Positions 5,593 through 5,763 of a stretch of DNA of 5,763 bases are shown here, piece by piece (the first letter of the stretch is position 1; each line of letters opens with the position of its first letter). The DNA comes from Caldilineaceae bacterium (GTDB lineage Bacteria > Chloroflexota > Anaerolineae > Caldilineales > Caldilineaceae). The translations under genes and the position numbers were made by a program. The notes beneath the pieces are model-generated. The model was not told where the DNA came from. It did no database searches and saw only the letters and a list, made by a program, of their open reading frames with translations. The stretch covers positions 1-5,763 of the forward strand of contig JACSRH010000353.1 of the NCBI GenBank assembly GCA_014879855.1. Direction: 5' to 3'.

Positions 5593-5763
5593 TCAGTGCG
5601 CCAGCTTCCCGGTCATCTGCATGTACCATTTGATGCAGCGGTGGCCGAAGTCGGGCTTGCAGAACATCATGGGGCAGCCGCCCGGAATGATGGCGATGCC
5701 GTGCTCCTCGCAGTAGCGCACGGCCTCCGGCGAGAAGCTGCCCTGCATGAAGGACTGGTGAAT
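5593..5763 (-). CDS. CoA-binding domain protein (COG1832/YccU-like), C-terminal part
   Basis: The last 56 residues of a protein whose start lies beyond the window, ending in TGA (5595 to 5593). The tail FSPEAVRYCEEHGIAIIPGG, followed by CPMMFC, FGHRC and a terminal TGKLAH, matches the end of the small CoA-binding Rossmann proteins of COG1832. In these the hydrophobic GIAIIPGGCP strand and turn is conserved and full length is about 130-150 residues. Members bind CoA or acyl-CoA; their cellular role is poorly known. The strong GC3 bias contrasts with the R-M genes and suggests resident chromosomal sequence. Family assignment is from memory of the motif. Confidence 0.75.
   Translation of the reverse strand: MHQSFMQGSFSPEAVRYCEEHGIAIIPGGCPMMFCKPDFGHRCIKWYMQMTGKLAH

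Overview
The window centres on what reads as a complete restriction-modification (R-M) locus. Two tandem, paralogous DNA amino-methyltransferase genes (1035-2447 and 2450-4075, + strand) meet, tail to tail, a gene on the - strand (4079-5293) for a PLD-fold nuclease with a single H-x-K...N...E active site and a C-terminal domain resembling the B3-like DNA-recognition domain of BfiI/NgoFVII-type enzymes. This matches the logic of the BfiI system: a metal-independent type IIS nuclease plus two methyltransferases, because an asymmetric site needs each strand modified separately. The first methyltransferase carries an N-terminal MerR-like helix-turn-helix. Its promoter is followed by a perfect 2 x 10 bp tandem repeat and a short palindrome, which suggests that it may regulate its own operon.

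The left flank (1-569) is the end of a toxin-antitoxin pair: the last 27 codons of a probable antitoxin overlap by ATGA a DUF3368-type PIN-domain toxin. Between 570 and 961 there is no intact gene. GC-rich, codon-biased sequence on the - strand (about 620-916) is coding-like, but its best frame changes along its length, so it is probably a decayed gene.

The right flank (5294-5763) is a mosaic. The nuclease start has a strong Shine-Dalgarno. Just upstream is an 11-codon stub of another gene start (reading MRVLITEGLAR) with an extended -10 promoter, then the C-terminal tail of an unidentified + strand gene that has lost its front. The last feature is the C-terminal part of a CoA-binding (COG1832/YccU-like) protein on the - strand, running off the window. 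The flanking fragments are GC-rich with strong GC3 bias; the R-M genes are visibly less biased, which fits horizontal acquisition.

The organism is a bacterium of moderately high GC. The style of the genes (DUF3368 PIN toxin, COG1832 protein, extended -10 promoter) would suit a Chloroflexota-like genome, but nothing in the window proves this. No tRNA, rRNA, CRISPR array or intact insertion sequence was seen.
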